64,000 bases of DNA from an uncultured Flavobacteriales bacterium. GTDB lineage: Bacteria > Bacteroidota > Bacteroidia > Flavobacteriales_D > Parvicellaceae. Both the position numbers and the translations under genes were made by a program. The stretch spans positions 122,677 to 186,676 of the forward strand of contig CALSNM010000005.1 in NCBI GenBank assembly GCA_943787725.1, read 5' to 3'. This document shows positions 21,188 through 31,091 of this stretch, piece by piece. Positions within the stretch are counted from its first letter, which is position 1. The number at the start of each line of letters is the position of its first letter. Under the pieces are notes generated by a model. The model had not been told where the DNA came from. It searched no databases and worked only from the letters and a program-made list of their open reading frames with translations.

Positions 21188-22211
21188 GTGTTTTCTAACA
21201 AATCAGACAATAACGCCATACTTAAAAAGCAAACTTTCAAAAAGGTTTGGAACATTATCAAACTCTATTCGAGTTTCGTAGTCTCTCGGGTATTTAAAAC
21301 ACCTATTAATTGGGGCAAGCCTTCTTCTATTTCTATCGAACCTACCACCGCATGCAATTTAGGATGCCCTGAATGCCCAAGTGGACTGAAGCAATTTACC
21401 CGAGCTACAGGTAATTTAAAACTTGATTTGAATAAGAAAATAATCGATGAATTAGGCGCTTATTTATCGTTTATCAATTTCTATTTTCAAGGCGAGCCCT
21501 TCATTAATCCCGATTTTTTAAAATTAGTAAACTATGCTTCGAATAGCGGAATATATACGGGAACTTCTACCAATGCACATTTTATAACAGAAGAAGTTGC
21601 AAAGAAAACGATTGAATCTGGACTTGATCGTTTAATAATTTCGATAGATGGCACAACTCAGGAGGTTTATGAGCAATATAGAATTCATGGAACACTGGAA
21701 AAAGTGCTTGAAGGAACAAGAAACATCGTCAAATGGAAAAAAGAATTGCAATCTTCAACACCTCATGTGATCTTTCAATTTCTAGTTGTCAAACCAAATG
21801 AGCATCAAATTAAGGATGCTATTCAACTCGCAGAAGAAATGGGAGTTGATGAAATCAAATTCAAAACTGCTCAAGTATATGATTATAAAAATGGAAATCC
21901 ATTAATTCCAGAACAAGAGGAATATTCCAGATACAGAAAGAAAAAAGATGGGACTTTTGCTCTTAAGAACAAAATGAGTAATCATTGTTGGAGAATGTGG
22001 AGTGGATGCGTAATTACATGGGATGGAAAAATAGTACCTTGTTGTTTTGATAAAGATGCTTCGCATCAATTAGGGAAGCATTTCGGAGCAAACTTTTTCA
22101 TCTATATGGAAAAGTAATCAATATAAACAGTTCAGAAAGTCAGTGTTGTCAAATCGAAAAGAAATCGACATTTGTAAAAACTGTTCTGAAGGCAGTAAAG
22201 TGTGGACTTAA
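21188..22211 (+). CDS. Radical SAM / SPASM-domain protein, one frameshift near the end
   Basis: About 340 residues. The radical SAM cluster motif is TTACNLGCPECPSG (CxxxCxxC, about residue 55), followed by the usual TIM-barrel pattern (FYFQGEPFINPDF, IISIDGTTQEVYEQYR). A SPASM-like C-terminus begins with CWRMWSGCVITWDGKIVPCCFD. The main frame stops at 22117, but the neighbouring frame continues KQFRKSVLSNRKEIDICKNC to 22211, supplying the last cluster cysteines; a base error near 22085-22120 is likely. The start is GTG. Substrates of such stand-alone proteins are unknown; peptide or sugar modification are both possible. Confidence 0.87.
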
Positions 22212-22233
22212 TTAACAAAGAAAAGAGAAAGAA

Positions 22234-23543
22234 CTATTTCTTTCTGAAAAAGATCCGAATTGGAACTCCCGTTAAATTGTATTTGTCTCTTAACTTATTC
22301 TCTAAAAATCGCTTGTAAGAATCTGGAATATACTGGGGCAAATTACAGAAAAAAGCAAAAGAAGGTGAATGTGTTGGCAATTGCGTAACAAATTTAATAC
22401 GTACAAATTTGCCTTTATTAGCTGGCGGAGGAAACCTTTCAATTACCCCAAGCATATATTCATTTAATTTTGAAGTGGGTATTTTTTGTATTCTATTTTC
22501 AAAAACTTCGACAACCTGCTCCAAGGCTTTATGAATTCTTTGCTTTGTTAAAGCAGAAACAAATAAAATTGGAACATCATTAAACGGAGCAATTTTTGAA
22601 CGAATATCATCTTCAAATTCTTTCATTGTATTGGTTTCCTTATCAATTAAATCCCATTTATTGACAAGCAAGACAATTCCCTTTTTGTTTCTTTCGATAA
22701 CCGAGAAAATGCTTAAATCCTGTTTTTCGATTCCATCTTGTGCGTCAATCATAAAAACGCAAACATCAGCACTTTCAATAGAGCGGATAGAACGCATAAC
22801 TGAGTAAAACTCAATATCTTCATGCACCTTACTCTTCTTACGAATACCAGCTGTATCGACAAGTACCATATCAAAACCAAACATGTTGAGTCGTGTATCG
22901 ATAGAGTCTCTTGTTGTACCGGAAATATCTGTTACTATATTTCTGTCTTCCCCAATAAGCGCATTTGTAAAAGATGATTTACCAACATTTGGTTTTCCAA
23001 CTATTGCAATACGCGGTAAATCTGCATCTATTTCTATCAGGCTTATCTAACTCTTTAAGCGCATCTGTTAAACCGTCTAAAAGTTCACCCGTTCCAGAAC
23101 CATTGATTGCAGAAATATTTACAACATTCTCTAAACCAAAATTATAAAATTCGTAGGTATCATTTATTCGCTCACTATTATCCACTTTATTGACAACAAC
23201 AAAAGTAGGTTTCTTTGTTTTACGCAATAGTTTTGCCACGGATTCATCTAGATCTGTAATTCCTGTCTCTACATCCACAACAAAAACAACCGCATTTGCT
23301 TCTTCCAGAGCAATTACAACTTGTTTGCGTATCTCTCCCTTCAAAAATATCGTCAGAACCTTTTACATACCCTCCTGTATCGATAAGAGAAAACTCTACT
23401 CCATTCCACTCTGCTTTACCATAATGCCTATCTCGCGTAACTCCACTTGTTTCTTGAACAATTGCAGCTCTAGATTCTGTTAATCGATTAAAAAGTGTTG
23501 ATTTGCCAACATTTGGGCGTCCTACTATTGCAACTATTGCCAT
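22234..23543 (-). CDS. der: GTPase Der (EngA), two frameshifts
   Basis: The span encodes about 436 residues, the normal length of this essential ribosome-assembly GTPase with two G domains. The first domain has [28 protein letters not shown] and VVNKVD. The second has the P-loop near 22985 ([10 protein letters not shown] in another frame), then [19 protein letters not shown] and the KH-like C-terminus ([17 protein letters not shown]). Breaks are near 23260-23340 and 22980-23050. It lies 14 bp after era on the same strand, a common pairing. Because the gene is essential, the breaks are almost surely sequence errors. Confidence 0.95.
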
Positions 23544-23557
23544 TTTATTCTGAATAT

Positions 23558-24433
23558 CTATTCGTAACCGTACTTCTTTAACTTCTGATCTTTATCTCTC
23601 CAATCTTTATCCACCTTCACGTATAAATCGAGAAATACTTTTTTATCAATAAAAGCTTCAATGTCTTTTCGAGATTCGATCCCTACTTTTTTCATCTTAC
23701 TTCCTTTGTGGCCTATCAAAATAGCTTTTTGACTATCTCTGTTGACATAAATAAGGACGCGAATATCGACAATATTCTCTTTGTCTTTGTAAGATTCTAC
23801 AACTACTTCGCACGAATAAGGAATTTCCTTGGAATAATTTTGCAATATTTTCTCTCTAACAATTTCAGATATAAAGAAACGCATCGGTTTATCCGTTAAC
23901 TCATCTTTTGGAAAAAATGGTTCTCCTTCGGGCAATAACTCAATAAGTCGCGGCATAATAAAATCTACTCAACCCATGCAATGCAGATATGGGTAAGATT
24001 TCAGCCCGTGGGATTTGCTCCTTCCAGTAATTTACCTTTTTCTCTAAATCTGCGGATCCTTTGCTAAATCAATTTTATTCATCAGAACAAGAACGGGTGC
24101 GCTATGCGTTTTTATTCTTTCGAGTGTCTCTTTATGATTCATTTCTGTTTCAAAAATATCGGTTACAAAAAGAATAATATCCGCATCTTGAAGCGCGCTT
24201 GAAACAAAACGCATCATACTTTCGTGCAATTTATAATGCGGATTCAAAACTCCTGGTGTATCGGAAAATACAATTTGATGGTCATCTCCATTAACGATTC
24301 CCATTATTCTATGACGTGTGGTTTGTTGCTTTGAAGTTATGATCGAAAGCTTCTCCCCCACCAACTTATTCATAAGCGTAGATTTCCCAACATTGGGGCT
24401 TCCGACTATATTTACAAAACCTGATTTATGCAT
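23558..24433 (-). CDS. era: GTPase Era, two frameshifts
   Basis: About 292 codons. The N-terminal G domain has [15 protein letters not shown], the SKQQTTRHR effector motif, FSDTPGV and LMNKIDLA. A short middle piece in a second frame carries [20 protein letters not shown], and the third frame holds the KH domain ([26 protein letters not shown]). Era binds the 3' end of 16S rRNA and is needed for 30S maturation. Breaks lie near 24045 and 23960. It is upstream of der with 14 bp between. The frame changes in two adjacent essential genes point to assembly errors. Confidence 0.95.
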
Positions 24434-24458
24434 TTTTAAATTTTATTTCATTTTTTAA

Positions 24459-24488
24459 TTGGATACAAAGAAACAAAAATTATCTTTG
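24459..24488 (+). promoter_or_regulatory. Promoter of the initiator tRNA
   Basis: TTG (24459-24461), 19 bases, TATCTTTG (24481-24488): a near-ideal Bacteroidota promoter ending 12 bases before the tRNA. Confidence 0.65.
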
Positions 24489-24500
24489 CACACACAATAG

Positions 24501-24576
<76 letters not shown>

Positions 24577-24582
24577 AAAGGC

Positions 24583-24620
24583 GACTCATCGGTATTTTTT
24601 ATCGGTGAGTCTTTTTTTTT
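24583..24620 (+). terminator. Terminator of the tRNA gene
   Basis: A 12-bp stem starts GACTCA (24583-24588) and ends TGAGTC (24606-24611), including two G-T pairs, around a TTTTT loop and followed by a run of ten T. It lies 6 bp after the CCA end. Confidence 0.85.
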
Positions 24621-24647
24621 TCCTGTATCCGTTGTCATCTCTACGAT

Positions 24648-25036
24648 TTATGGAAATAGAAATTGAATTTTACAGGTTCTATATTGTCTTGAAACTGGGT
24701 CAGTGATTATTCCCTCTGGAAACATTAATTTTTGTAACTTATGTTTTCTATTAAAGCCCCATAACACCATATTTTAATGAGGTTTCGGACAAAATCAGTA
24801 CACTTTTCAAGTTTACTATCCAGGTTCGATATTGTCTGTGTTAGTTCAGACTGTTTTTGTCTTAAATCAAATAGTTTTTCTTCAGCACGAGATTTGTGTA
24901 ATTCATATTCATTTTTTGAAATTTCATCTTCAATAAACTGATCTGATATCTTGAGAAGTTTATTTTCTAATTTCTTTATCTCACTTGTAAATATTTTCAA
25001 ATCACCAAAATTTTGATCTTCCGAGTAGACCACACC
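24648..25036 (-). pseudogene. C-terminal remnant of a large serine recombinase
   Basis: A long coiled-coil-like helix (KIFTSEIKKLENKLLKISDQ to SNLDSKLEKCTDFVRNLIKI) is followed, after a frame change near 24735, by KLQKLMFPEGIITDPVSRQY. Together this is the typical end of Bacteroidota large serine recombinases (coiled-coil domain, then a short FPEGI...YRT tail). The catalytic domain is absent: upstream of 25036 the frame ends and the zinc-ribbon cysteines cannot be found. It lies directly after a tRNA gene, a preferred integration site, so it is probably the scar of a lost mobile element. Confidence 0.65.
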
Positions 25037-25161
25037 ACAAATAACTTTTTGAATATGAATAATTTACACTTTAAAAAGCTAACTAGAGATGACCCTGATT
25101 CTATTCCAATTCCAAATACACCAACACCTCAATAAATCCTTGTCTTAGATCTGATAATGTC

Positions 25162-27549
25162 TTAAAAATCACCTTCTTTCACTATTCTTATGGAAAAACC
25201 AAAACCCTTGGGTTTTTTAAAGCAAAATCTATCATAATCTAAGCCTCCCCTGCGGTAATCAAATAAATCACTAAAATATGCGGATTCTATTGATTCATTA
25301 CCAACGATATAACTTTTTGGTTTATACCCTTCTGGTTGACCTGGTAAATTAAATTCTGATGATGTCCACCAAAAAGTAGTTATTTTTTTGTGATTAATAT
25401 TTAAACCATCTCGAAATTTACCTTGATCATCTCGAAAATAGCCTGGATGTGCATTAAAACCACTTTTGTTTGTCCCATAATTATAATCCGTGTATCCGAA
25501 TTCCGATTTTAAATCATCTTCGCTAAAACTTCTATTCTCTTTTAAATTCATCCAGTCTCTTGCCGATGCTACTCTCCATCCTTCCGGTGCAATACCTCGG
25601 GGGTCGTTCACAGCATACCAATTATAGAGCTTGCCATATTTTCTCCCATCGCAAAAGCTATTTCCTCCATTATCGGGTAAATTATTATAATAGCACCATG
25701 CGGGTGTTTTATTTTTAGAGGCATTAATCCATTGTTGTTTAGTTTTTGCTTCAGGAATTGAGTCTCCATTTCTAAAGGTAGTTACATTTAGGTTTTTTGT
25801 AGACCAAAGATTAGAACCTATCAGAGTTTGTGTAGTTGTTTTTCGAATGCATCGAACAGATGCCCCAGTTCCTGCATGCAATGATAATTTACGAAGTGTA
25901 TCATCTTGTGATGGGATTTGATAAAACCATTTTAAAGAATCTTTTCCTCTGACACCCGTTCTAGACCAAAAAGAACCACAGTCAAAAGAGTAGAAATAAG
26001 AATCGGTGTATCTTAAAGAAACCGGTTCGACATTTAGCCCAGACTGTTTTATGTTCATGTTAGTTTTAGAGCTTTTGTTTTCTGGCCATCCATCTTCTAA
26101 TTTCATTTTTTTTCCTGCCAAATTGAACCCTCCAAGATGATTTGCAAGAATTTCCCAATCCCAATAGGTTGGAACTTCCCAGCCGTATGGAGCCAATCCT
26201 CTTGGATCATTAATTGCATACCAATTGTATATTTTTTCAGTTTTATCATTAAAATTTTTTTCAGGATCTTTAACCAACGCATGACACCACGCCGGTTGTT
26301 TATTCTTATATGCTTTCATCCAATCTTTTCCAGAGGAAACCATAGGAATTGAATCTCCATTCCTGAAAACATCTGTGCAAAGATTGGTTGCCATCCAATC
26401 ACACCGTACCCCTACAGTTTTCTTTGAATCAAAATATTCGTAGGTGTAATAATTATTCCTACTGTTTAAGCTAAGTATTTTAGTTTCAATTCTACTCCTG
26501 TCAATCTGTATGTTCTTAAGTTTTTTAAGTTTGTTCTCAAATTCCTCTTTAATAAGTTTTTGATTGAAAAGTAATTTTTCGAGTTTTTTATTCTTCTTTG
26601 TTACTTTTTTGATTTTCCTTTCTAATTCACTTTTTTCGCTATCAAGTTGATTCAATTCTGACTCTATTAATTCTTCACTAAGAATTAGATTAGAAAGCAA
26701 TTCATTTAAAAAATCGTTCCTATTAATCGGCTCAAAATATTCATCGTCCCGAATACATCTAACCGGTAAGGCAAAGTGTTTTTTGGTATTATGATAGATA
26801 TCTTCTACCTCTATTACATTATCCGGTTTTATTATAATGGCCCAAGCATTATCTCCTGGGACAAGAGTCGAATCCCAATTTTCATTGAAGCACCACCAAG
26901 CACCAAAATCAATTATCGTTCTATTATACGGATTGCCATCTTCTACATATCCACCCGGGAGGGCTGAAAAGTATGTGTCATTGTCTCCGGATCTTTCTTT
27001 GGCCCAGCCACTTTGATTTCTCAATTTCGAAATATTTTTATGAACTCTTAAAGAACTGGTTGATTTTTTCAAGCCACTATGTTTGTAGAAATTACCATCT
27101 CTTGAAACCTCGGCTCCAGCTCCAATATTTATAACTAGAGTTGACCAATCACTAATTGTTGCAATACGCCAACCTTCTGGGGCCAATCCTCTTGGATCAT
27201 TTACTGCGTACCGATTATAATATATTCCGAATACCTCTTTTGTTTCACTGTTAACAGGTATATTATATTTTTCAAAGGCATAAGGCACATAATCACCGAG
27301 TGTATAGTAGCACCAAGCAGGTTGACCCTTTTCACTTGCTTGCTCTAGCTCTGCAGCGCTTTTGACTTGAGGAATAATATCGCCATTTCTAAAATGTTGA
27401 ACAGCTAAATTCTCTGCCATCCAAATTTGATTCTTTATTTCGGTTGTTTTATAAACCTTTTTGCTTCTTTTTTCTAAATAAGTTCCTTTCAATTGAGCAT
27501 TCGAAAAAGAAGCAAGAAAAACTACAATTAGTATAAAAGTAAATTTCAT
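25162..27549 (-). CDS. Secreted protein with three FISUMP domains
   Basis: 795 residues with an intact frame. A signal peptide (MKFTFILIVVFLASFSNAQ) is followed by a first Fib_succ_major (FISUMP) domain (IKNQIWMAENLAVQHFRNGD to about 275). A strongly charged coiled coil follows (about 290-375: SELNQLDSEKSELERKIKK). Two more FISUMP domains come next, each with the W-A-x-N-L, RNGDSIP, PAWC and NWYAVNDPRGxAPxGW motifs and ending in VRCIR or similar. FISUMP domains have a C-type-lectin-like fold and are found on bacterial surfaces. The third domain ends in SIRIVKEGDF, not the VRAVRAF end of the DGR-like domains in this window. Met at 27549 starts the signal; 27576 is a possible earlier start. Confidence 0.88.
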   Translation of the reverse strand: MKFTFILIVVFLASFSNAQLKGTYLEKRSKKVYKTTEIKNQIWMAENLAVQHFRNGDIIPQVKSAAELEQASEKGQPAWCYYTLGDYVPYAFEKYNIPVNSETKEVFGIYYNRYAVNDPRGLAPEGWRIATISDWSTLVINIGAGAEVSRDGNFYKHSGLKKSTSSLRVHKNISKLRNQSGWAKERSGDNDTYFSALPGGYVEDGNPYNRTIIDFGAWWCFNENWDSTLVPGDNAWAIIIKPDNVIEVEDIYHNTKKHFALPVRCIRDDEYFEPINRNDFLNELLSNLILSEELIESELNQLDSEKSELERKIKKVTKKNKKLEKLLFNQKLIKEEFENKLKKLKNIQIDRSRIETKILSLNSRNNYYTYEYFDSKKTVGVRCDWMATNLCTDVFRNGDSIPMVSSGKDWMKAYKNKQPAWCHALVKDPEKNFNDKTEKIYNWYAINDPRGLAPYGWEVPTYWDWEILANHLGGFNLAGKKMKLEDGWPENKSSKTNMNIKQSGLNVEPVSLRYTDSYFYSFDCGSFWSRTGVRGKDSLKWFYQIPSQDDTLRKLSLHAGTGASVRCIRKTTTQTLIGSNLWSTKNLNVTTFRNGDSIPEAKTKQQWINASKNKTPAWCYYNNLPDNGGNSFCDGRKYGKLYNWYAVNDPRGIAPEGWRVASARDWMNLKENRSFSEDDLKSEFGYTDYNYGTNKSGFNAHPGYFRDDQGKFRDGLNINHKKITTFWWTSSEFNLPGQPEGYKPKSYIVGNESIESAYFSDLFDYRRGGLDYDRFCFKKPKGFGFSIRIVKEGDF

Positions 27550-27701
27550 AATTATTTTGTTAGTAAAAATGCGCACTAATGTACAAAAAGACTTGCAGTA
27601 AAGTACAAATATGAACAGGTTTGATCGGAATACTTGCCATGTGGCGATTAATGGATTTTTTCCCGCGGGCTTTTTTTGCTCTTTAATCTACCCTACGAAG
27701 G

Positions 27702-27887
27702 TTGATTGTAAGACAAGAAAGGTATAACGCTTTGAATCCATTAACATTTACAAATTATGGTACTTTTTCCATTAATAAGTGGATGACACTGAGTTGCGAT
27801 TTTGAAATTCGTTACGATAGTGAACCTCCCTCATCGCTTCAGGCAAAAGACTTCAACACCAATCTAGGCCTTCTGTTTACCTTTTAA
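27702..27887 (+). pseudogene. C-terminal fragment of a beta-barrel-like protein
   Basis: About 60 codons read YNALNPLTFTNYGTFSINKW, MTLSCDFEIRYDSEPPSS and NTNLGLLFTF. The alternating hydrophobic pattern and the terminal Phe are those of the last strands of an outer-membrane beta barrel (DUF481/DUF3078-like). No N-terminal part is visible before it; 27580-27700 holds nothing recognisable. It is either a remnant or the end of a gene broken by sequence errors, and it is followed by a good terminator. Confidence 0.45.
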
Positions 27888-27910
27888 TTTTTCTGAGATT
27901 TTTAAAAAAA

Positions 27911-27940
27911 AAGAGCTTTCGTAAATGAAAGCTCTTTTTT
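27911..27940 (+). terminator. Rho-independent terminator
   Basis: Perfect stem GAGCTTTC (27913-27920) / GAAAGCTC (27927-27934) with a six-base loop, A-run before and T-run after. It ends the barrel fragment and insulates the photolyase operon. Confidence 0.85.
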
Positions 27941-27951
27941 TGTTTAATAAA

Positions 27952-27984
27952 TTTGCATAAACATTAAACAAAGTTGTAACTTTA
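27952..27984 (+). promoter_or_regulatory. Promoter of the photolyase cluster
   Basis: TTTG (27952-27955), 21 bases, TAACTTTA (27977-27984) match the Bacteroidota promoter pattern. The first gene of the light-response cluster starts 35-65 bases downstream. Confidence 0.55.
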
Positions 27985-28050
27985 CAGTAATTCAATTGAA
28001 TAGCTTAAAACGCAAAACAATTGAAAGTCAATACAGCCAAACAAAAGTGG

Positions 28051-28338
28051 ATGAAAAATAGAACACGTTTTACAGAACAAGAATTGGATCGAATTATCGA
28101 GATGGCTTGGGAAGACCGAACGCCATTCGAAGCGATATCCTTTCAATTTGACTTACCTGAGAAAGAGGTTATCAAGATAATGCGAAGCAATCTAAAAAAT
28201 TCAAGTTTTAAACGCTGGCGAAAGCGCGTGAATAGCGGCGTTAGTCAGAAGCATCTTTACAAGAGAAGCTCGGAAGTTACGCGCTTTAAGTGTTCGCGAC
28301 AGAGAGCAATCACTGGAAATAAAATAAGTAAAAGATAA
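28051..28338 (+). CDS. TIGR03643-family protein of the photolyase cluster
   Basis: 95 residues. The first half, FTEQELDRIIEMAWEDRTPF followed by FEAISFQFDLPEKEVIKIMR, is the TIGR03643/DUF2805 signature; the rest is short and very basic. The function is unknown, but the family is repeatedly found beside photolyase/cryptochrome genes. Its stop abuts the next gene's start, so translation is coupled. A TTG at 28021 would add ten residues; ATG 28051 fits the family start better. Confidence 0.87.
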   Translation: MKNRTRFTEQELDRIIEMAWEDRTPFEAISFQFDLPEKEVIKIMRSNLKNSSFKRWRKRVNSGVSQKHLYKRSSEVTRFKCSRQRAITGNKISKR

Positions 28339-29457
28339 ATGAATTTATTTCAAGAAGAATATTCAATATTTCCATCAAACTATCAAGAGATTCTTCAGCG
28401 AGTTAGAAAGATAGATCCGGTTAAATATGGATCAACACGGAACTATCTAAACGGTTCGGTTACCTATTTATCCCCCTATATTTCGCGAGGCATAATATCT
28501 ACAAAATTTATTCTTTCTGAAGTTTTGAATAGAGGATACAATCCATCCAAGATTGAAAAATTTATTCAAGAATTGGCATGGAGAGATTATTGGCAACAAA
28601 TTGCTATTTCAAAAAATACGGCAATTAATGAGGACCTGAAACATGTACAAACTCCCATAGCAAACCACAGCATTGCTGATGCTATTGTAGAAGCAAATAC
28701 GGGAATTACAGCAATAGACAAAGCAATCAGTAAATTTTATGAAACTGGATACTTGCACAACCATGTGCGAATGTATATCGCATCCATTGCTTGCAATATC
28801 GGTCAAAGCCATTGGAAGAAACCTGCTGAATGGATGTATTACCACTTACTAGATGCAGATTGGGCAAGTAATACCTTGAGCTGGCAATGGGTAGCCGGAG
28901 CGAATGCAAACAAAAAGTATGTAGCCAATCAAGACAACATTAATAAATACTGTTTTACCAATCAAAAAAATACGTTTGTAGACATACCATACGAAGCCTT
29001 CAGCTCATTGGAAATTCCAGAAGTTTTGAAAAAAACCTCTTCGGTAAAGTTGGAAACACCATTACCAGAGCAAAAAGAACTAGAAATAAAAACATCACTA
29101 CCAACATACATCTATAACTTTTATAATCTTGACCCAACATGGGACAAGGATATTGTAGCAAACAGAATATTATTACTTGAGCCTTCGCATTTTTCTAATC
29201 ATCCGATTAGTAAAAAAACGCTTGATTTTATCACAAAGTTTTCAAAAGAAAACATACATCAAATTCAGCTCTATTTGGGAGAATTTGACGACCTCGTGGA
29301 TAAATACCTCCTGAAAGATGTACACTTCAAAGAACATCCCTTAAATAATCATTACAAAGGAATTGAAGTTAATAGAGACTGGATGTTTGATGTAGAAGGC
29401 TATCACTCCTCTTTTTTCTCCTTTTGGAAAAAATGTAAAAAGCAGTTAGACTATTGA
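28339..29457 (+). CDS. Photolyase/cryptochrome-family FAD-binding protein
   Basis: 372 residues, intact. It lacks the N-terminal antenna domain and begins straight with the helical FAD-binding region: GSTRNYLNGSVTYLSPYISR, FIQELAWRDYWQQ, GYLHNHVRMYIAS, DADWASNTLSWQWVAG. These are classical photolyase FAD-contact motifs. The C-terminal third (PTYIYNFYNLDPTWDKDI onward) looks like an alpha/beta domain, suggesting a permuted arrangement with the antenna-like fold at the end. The enzyme may repair DNA or sense blue light. The next gene starts 4 bp before its stop. Confidence 0.88.
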   Translation: MNLFQEEYSIFPSNYQEILQRVRKIDPVKYGSTRNYLNGSVTYLSPYISRGIISTKFILSEVLNRGYNPSKIEKFIQELAWRDYWQQIAISKNTAINEDLKHVQTPIANHSIADAIVEANTGITAIDKAISKFYETGYLHNHVRMYIASIACNIGQSHWKKPAEWMYYHLLDADWASNTLSWQWVAGANANKKYVANQDNINKYCFTNQKNTFVDIPYEAFSSLEIPEVLKKTSSVKLETPLPEQKELEIKTSLPTYIYNFYNLDPTWDKDIVANRILLLEPSHFSNHPISKKTLDFITKFSKENIHQIQLYLGEFDDLVDKYLLKDVHFKEHPLNNHYKGIEVNRDWMFDVEGYHSSFFSFWKKCKKQLDY

Positions 29458-30942
29458 AAAAAGAACCAGTAAATATTGTTTGGTTAAAGCGGGATCTTCG
29501 TTCTCAGGATCACGAACCACTGGCAAATGCGGAAAAGGAGGGTATTCCATACCGTATCATCTATTTATTCGAACCATCCATCATAAATTATGCAGATACT
29601 AGTTTGCGGCACTTGCAGTTTGTCTACCACTCTATCTTAGCAATAAATAAAAAACTAAAGCCCTACAATAGATCCGTGGAAATCTTTTATGGAGAAGCAG
29701 TGGATATATTTGAATACTTTTCTTCACTGTTTGAAATAAAAACTCTTTTCAGTTACCAAGAGAGCGGAACCGAGATTACTTGGAAACGTGATAAAATAAT
29801 CAAGGTGATCTGCCAAAAGCAGCGTATAATTTGGAATGAATCGCAAAGAGACGGTATCATAAGAGGCATTAAAAACAGAGATAACTGGAATAAAAATTGG
29901 CATGATAAAATTCTTTCTCCCATACATAGCAACCAATATTCTATAGCGAATAACGAAACGATTGAACACCCTTTTATACTGCCAAAAAAACTAAAAGAAC
30001 AATACGAGATATATCCCGAAGAATTCCAACCAGCCGGAGAACAAAAGTGCTTGGAGATATCTTCATTCCTTTGTAAGCAAAAGAGGTTTCAATTACCATA
30101 AACACATTTCTAAACCAACAGAAAGTCGAACTTCTTGCAGTAGACTATCGCCCTATTTGGCTTGGGGAAATTTAAGCATTAAACAAGTCTATCAATTTGT
30201 AGTTAAACACCCAAACAGAGCAGAAAACAAAGGAGCTTTTAGGGCAATGCTCACTCGTTTGCATTGGCATTGCCATTTCATTCAGAAATTTGAGGTGGAA
30301 TGCAGCTATGAAACCATTTGCTTGAATAGAGGATATGAACTTTTACCACATGAAAAAAATGAAAGCTTTATACATGCATGGGAAAATGGAACAACAGGAT
30401 ACCCTTTGGTTGATGCCTGTATGCGTGCGGTGAAATCTACAGGTTGGATAAATTTTAGAATGAGAGCTATGGTTGTCTCTTTTTTAGCATTTAATCTGGA
30501 TCAAGATTGGAGAGATGGAGTGTATTTTTTAGCAAAACAATTTTTAGACTATGAGCCCGGAATACATTACCCTCAATTTCAGATGCAAGCTGGAACAACT
30601 GGAATCAATACCGTGCGCCTTTATAATCCTGTAAAAAACTCAATTGAGCACGATCCTGATGGATCTTTCATAAAGAAATGGATTCCTGAACTCCGCAATG
30701 TACCGGAATTAAATATTCATGAACCATGGAAAATGACTTCGATGGAGCAAATGTTTTGTGAAGTTACTCTAGGTAAAGATTATCCATTACCGATTGTAGA
30801 CCTGCAAGAAAGTGCGCGAAAAGCTAGAGATAAAATTTGGACACATAAAAAACACCCTGCTGTACAAAAAGAAAAATGGCGCATACTGAATACACATGTA
30901 AAACGAAATCAGAAGAGTCTAGAAAAGAAGGAAAAACAATGA
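29454..30942 (+). CDS. Deoxyribodipyrimidine photolyase / cryptochrome, one frameshift
   Basis: About 495 codons. The N-terminal antenna domain ([31 protein letters not shown]) is in the first frame to 30101. The FAD domain follows in the second frame: [71 protein letters not shown]. The order is that of a cryptochrome or class I/(6-4) photolyase. The frame changes near 30080-30095. The start is TTG overlapping the upstream stop (TTGA), a sign of translational coupling. Repair versus signalling cannot be decided by eye. Confidence 0.9.
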
Positions 30943-30956
30943 ACTAATATTTTAGC

Positions 30957-31091
30957 GTGAAAAAAGAATACCTACCAGAAAAAATATGTGTCGTTTGTAA
31001 GCTGCCATTTACATGGCGAAGAAAATGGAAAAAAAACTGGAATGAAGTAAAATATTGCAGTGAACGTTGTAGAAGAAATAAAACAAAATGA
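30957..31091 (+). CDS. DUF2256 zinc-binding small protein
   Basis: 44 residues starting at [22 protein letters not shown] followed by [13 protein letters not shown]. The CxxC...CxxxC arrangement and the highly basic tail are those of DUF2256, a tiny probable zinc-ribbon protein that occurs beside photolyases. Its TGA overlaps the ATG of the next photolyase (ATGA), so it is certainly part of the operon. Confidence 0.88.
   Translation: MKKEYLPEKICVVCKLPFTWRRKWKKNWNEVKYCSERCRRNKTK

Noticed and set aside
25162..25300. The end of the FISUMP protein as a third DGR variable region
   Set aside because: Its C-terminus (SIRIVKEGDF) lacks the VRAVRAF end and an AAY-derived codon pattern.
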